DNA of 64,000 nucleotides, taken from JANOBD01 sp031411495. Its GTDB lineage: Bacteria; Planctomycetota; Phycisphaerae; Tepidisphaerales; Tepidisphaeraceae. A program made the position numbers and the translations under genes. The notes beneath the pieces were generated by a model. The model ran no database searches and was not told where the DNA came from. It worked only from the letters and a program-made list of their open reading frames with translations. Where the stretch lies: contig JANOBD010000187.1 of NCBI GenBank assembly GCA_031411495.1, positions 1 through 64,000 on the forward strand. The letters are read 5' to 3'. This document shows, one piece after another, positions 63,101 through 64,000 of this stretch; position 1 is the stretch's first letter, and each line of letters opens with the position of its first letter.

Positions 63101-64000
63101 CGAGTTGAAGCAAAGACATCTTGCGGACTTCTCACCGCTGATGAAACGCGTCGAGCTGTCGCTGGGCACGCCGACCGCCAACGCACAGCTCCCGACAAAC
63201 CAGCGGATCGACAAGGTCCGCAAGGCTGGCAACCCGACCGCATCGACGCAGAAGAACCCGGAGATGCCCGCCGTCCTCCAAGGCGGACTCGATGACGACC
63301 CCTCCCTGGCCACCCTCTTCTTCAATTACGGCCGGTACATGCTGGCCACATCATCGCGACCCCGCACGCAGGCGGCCAACCTTCAGGGGGTGTGGAACGA
63401 GTTGCTCAATCCGCCGTGGGAGAGCAAGTACACCACCAACATCAACCTGGAGATGAACTACTGGCCCGCGGAGCTGACCAACCTGAGCGATTGTCACGAG
63501 CCGCTGTTTGATATGATCGACGACCTGCGCATCAGCGGCGCGCGAACCGCGAAGAAGCAATACGGTGCCGGCGGATGGGTGCTGCATCACAACACCGACC
63601 TTTGGCGCGGCACCGCGCCCATCAACAACATCGACGGCATGTGGTCCACCGGTGGCGCCTGGCTGTGCCATCACCTGTGGGAACACTTCCAGTTCACCCA
63701 GGACAAGGAGTTCCTCGCCAGGCGCGCTTATCCCGCGATGAAGGAGGCGGCACAGTTCTTCGTCGACTCTCTCGTGAAGGATCCGAAGAGCGGCTACCTG
63801 GTGACCAATCCCTCGCACTCCCCGGAACAAGGCGAACTCAACGCCGGGCCGGCGATGGATATGCAGCTCATCCGGGCGCTCATCGACAACACGACAGAGG
63901 CATCCCAGATTCTGGGAAACGTCGACGGGCCGTTCATCGCGAAGCTCGCCGAGATTCGCAAACTGCTGGTCCCAACGCAAATCGGCTCCTACGGCCAGCT
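60159..64000 (+). CDS. GH127-GH95 read-through ORF (partial, C-terminus outside window)
   Basis: One frame stays open from ATG 60159 to the right edge, 1280 codons. Residues 1-655 are a complete GH127 beta-L-arabinofuranosidase-type domain: Glu343 and Cys345 (HNETC), Cys417/Cys419/Cys420 (MSCFCCPPN) and the usual end AWGNRGCGEMSVWLPL. No stop follows. At Met664 a signal-peptide-like segment starts (MKSLLWLSLLMFCSCASRSR), then a GH95 domain (EEALPVGSGRLGAMVFGG, INLEMNYWPAELTN, HNTDLWRGTAP, NPSHSPEQGE). GH95 acts on alpha-L-fucosides or alpha-L-galactosides. It is either a true fusion or a lost stop or frameshift. Last gene of the plus-strand cluster. Confidence 0.88.
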   Translation, partial: MNSTLSAPGLPDTRRSPHAKLRSVGLHDVKWTSGFWADRVKLCRATMVPTMRALLTEGEHGVKFLGNFRVAAGLDMGRHRGPRWNDGDFYKWFESAAAIYAQVPDPTLDAAMDELIYLFARTQEPDGYIHTDIQIRQKAGEVVTRYDNPMDFEMYNMGHLITAAIVHHRATGKTNFLALALKAADYLDREFAAPTVRQARHGICPAHLMALTELYRVTNERKYLDLAVRLLNMRDLVEKGDDDNQDRVKFRDQRVAHGHGVRATYLYAGAADIYLETGDTTLMPTLTGVWNDLVNRKLYITGGCGALFDGASPDGIAEQGLITRVHQAFGRDYQLPHSTAHNETCAAIGNLLWNWRMLQITGDMKYADLVETTLYNSVLAGISLDGTSFFYTNTLRQLNPMPVPLRWPRERQKYMSCFCCPPNVLRTIAEVQNYAYLVDDAGITVILYGSNTLETTLANGARVKLTQRTNYPWDGDVSIVIDVDKPTRFALNLRVPQWADGASISVNGGPASSGHFPGRTLDFEWQPGDRVTLSLLMRTRVLAANPYVEEARNHVAVMRGPIVYCLEEADLPAETKLLDVHVDWSLCLAEPRATDLGDIVALTAKGLVYPTDNRDGLYHEYVRLEPREIEMALIPYFAWGNRGCGEMSVWLPLSRPWPVAEMPMKSLLWLSLLMFCSCASRSRAESTLTAPIERDPTATTLWYDHPADKWEEALPVGSGRLGAMVFGGTASERIQFNEDTLWTGKPQDYARDGAFDHLAEIRKLIFDGKQDQAADLFRATMISKPVRQKAYQPFGDLRLMFPNLAAPSDYRRQLDLTTAIATTSFVVDGVRFQREVFASYPDNAIVVHLTADRPGKLSFTLKMDSPHKAIQMRGEGRDTLVLSGQVHDTVPNTVIQNGKIAKVDVPDVKDEDGMKFESRVKVIADGGTLFIDGAEAKVTNANGATLVLVAATSFVNFQDISGDASAKTRAYLARLEGDTFDELKQRHLADFSPLMKRVELSLGTPTANAQLPTNQRIDKVRKAGNPTASTQKNPEMPAVLQGGLDDDPSLATLFFNYGRYMLATSSRPRTQAANLQGVWNELLNPPWESKYTTNINLEMNYWPAELTNLSDCHEPLFDMIDDLRISGARTAKKQYGAGGWVLHHNTDLWRGTAPINNIDGMWSTGGAWLCHHLWEHFQFTQDKEFLARRAYPAMKEAAQFFVDSLVKDPKSGYLVTNPSHSPEQGELNAGPAMDMQLIRALIDNTTEASQILGNVDGPFIAKLAEIRKLLVPTQIGSYGQ
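62138..62216 (+). other. internal start and signal peptide of the GH95 part
   Basis: GGAG at 62138-62141 lies six bases before ATG 62148, which begins a hydrophobic export signal. In the +1 frame a TGA overlaps this ATG (ATGA), the junction type used elsewhere in the window, suggesting that GH127 once ended here. Confidence 0.6.

Noticed and set aside
1..64000. CRISPR arrays, rRNA and tRNA genes
   Set aside because: No regularly spaced direct repeats, no tRNA-like cloverleaf with GGTTCRANNC box in the right context, and no rRNA sequence were seen. A dedicated scan would be decisive.

Overview
The window is about 62-65% G+C by eye and looks like a chromosomal segment of a planctomycete, most probably class Phycisphaerae. 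This assignment is an inference from gene architecture. The indicators are two Ser/Thr kinases of the kinase-TM-coiled coil-TPR type, each beside an ECF sigma factor, and secreted proteins ending in a doublet of dockerin-like repeats (NFDDLL..AQNYG). Others are VPEP C-terminal sorting tails, autotransporter-type beta-strand repeats and an N-terminal LEDRRML motif. The rich set of sugar-acid and plant-polysaccharide enzymes also fits.

Layout. 1-4.2 kb: an L-fucose/L-arabinose isomerase-like gene cut by the window edge, an FeS photolyase with its DUF2256 partner, and a Gfo/Idh/MocA oxidoreductase. 4.4-6.5 kb: an outer-membrane phospholipase A, an entericidin-like lipoprotein and a DUF1328 membrane peptide. 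6.6-14.5 kb: signalling genes (STPK-TPR, ECF sigma, multi-PAS histidine kinase with a C-terminal receiver, NarL-type regulator). 14.7-21.1 kb: small envelope or stress proteins (DUF2383/PA2169, DUF883, holin-X/DUF1469, unknowns), an AI-2E permease-family protein and a GH13 enzyme. 21.2-27.9 kb: a 1750-residue AsmA/DUF748 protein translationally coupled to a lipoprotein. 28-38.3 kb: a LamG/beta-strand-repeat surface protein, a second ECF/STPK pair and a metzincin-like surface protease.

38.6-64 kb is a polysaccharide-utilisation region. On the minus strand are a LacI regulator, a GH106-like protein, a rhamnogalacturonan acetylesterase and a pectate-lyase surface protein, followed by a GH2 enzyme and a Tat-exported sugar isomerase. 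On the plus strand are a DUF5060/DUF4038-type GH, an unclassified GH, an MGH1-like GH, a DUF6298 pectate-lyase-fold protein and a GH127-GH95 read-through ORF that leaves the window. The set points to pectin side chains (arabinan, rhamnogalacturonan I or II). Substrate is inferred from families only.

The most unusual structural feature is a dense population of different nested palindromic repeats, at least eight elements between 31 and 56 kb. One lies in frame inside the GH2 gene (48632-48706), and another supplies the C-terminus and stop codon of a second hydrolase. No transposase, RAYT, CRISPR array, rRNA or tRNA was recognised.
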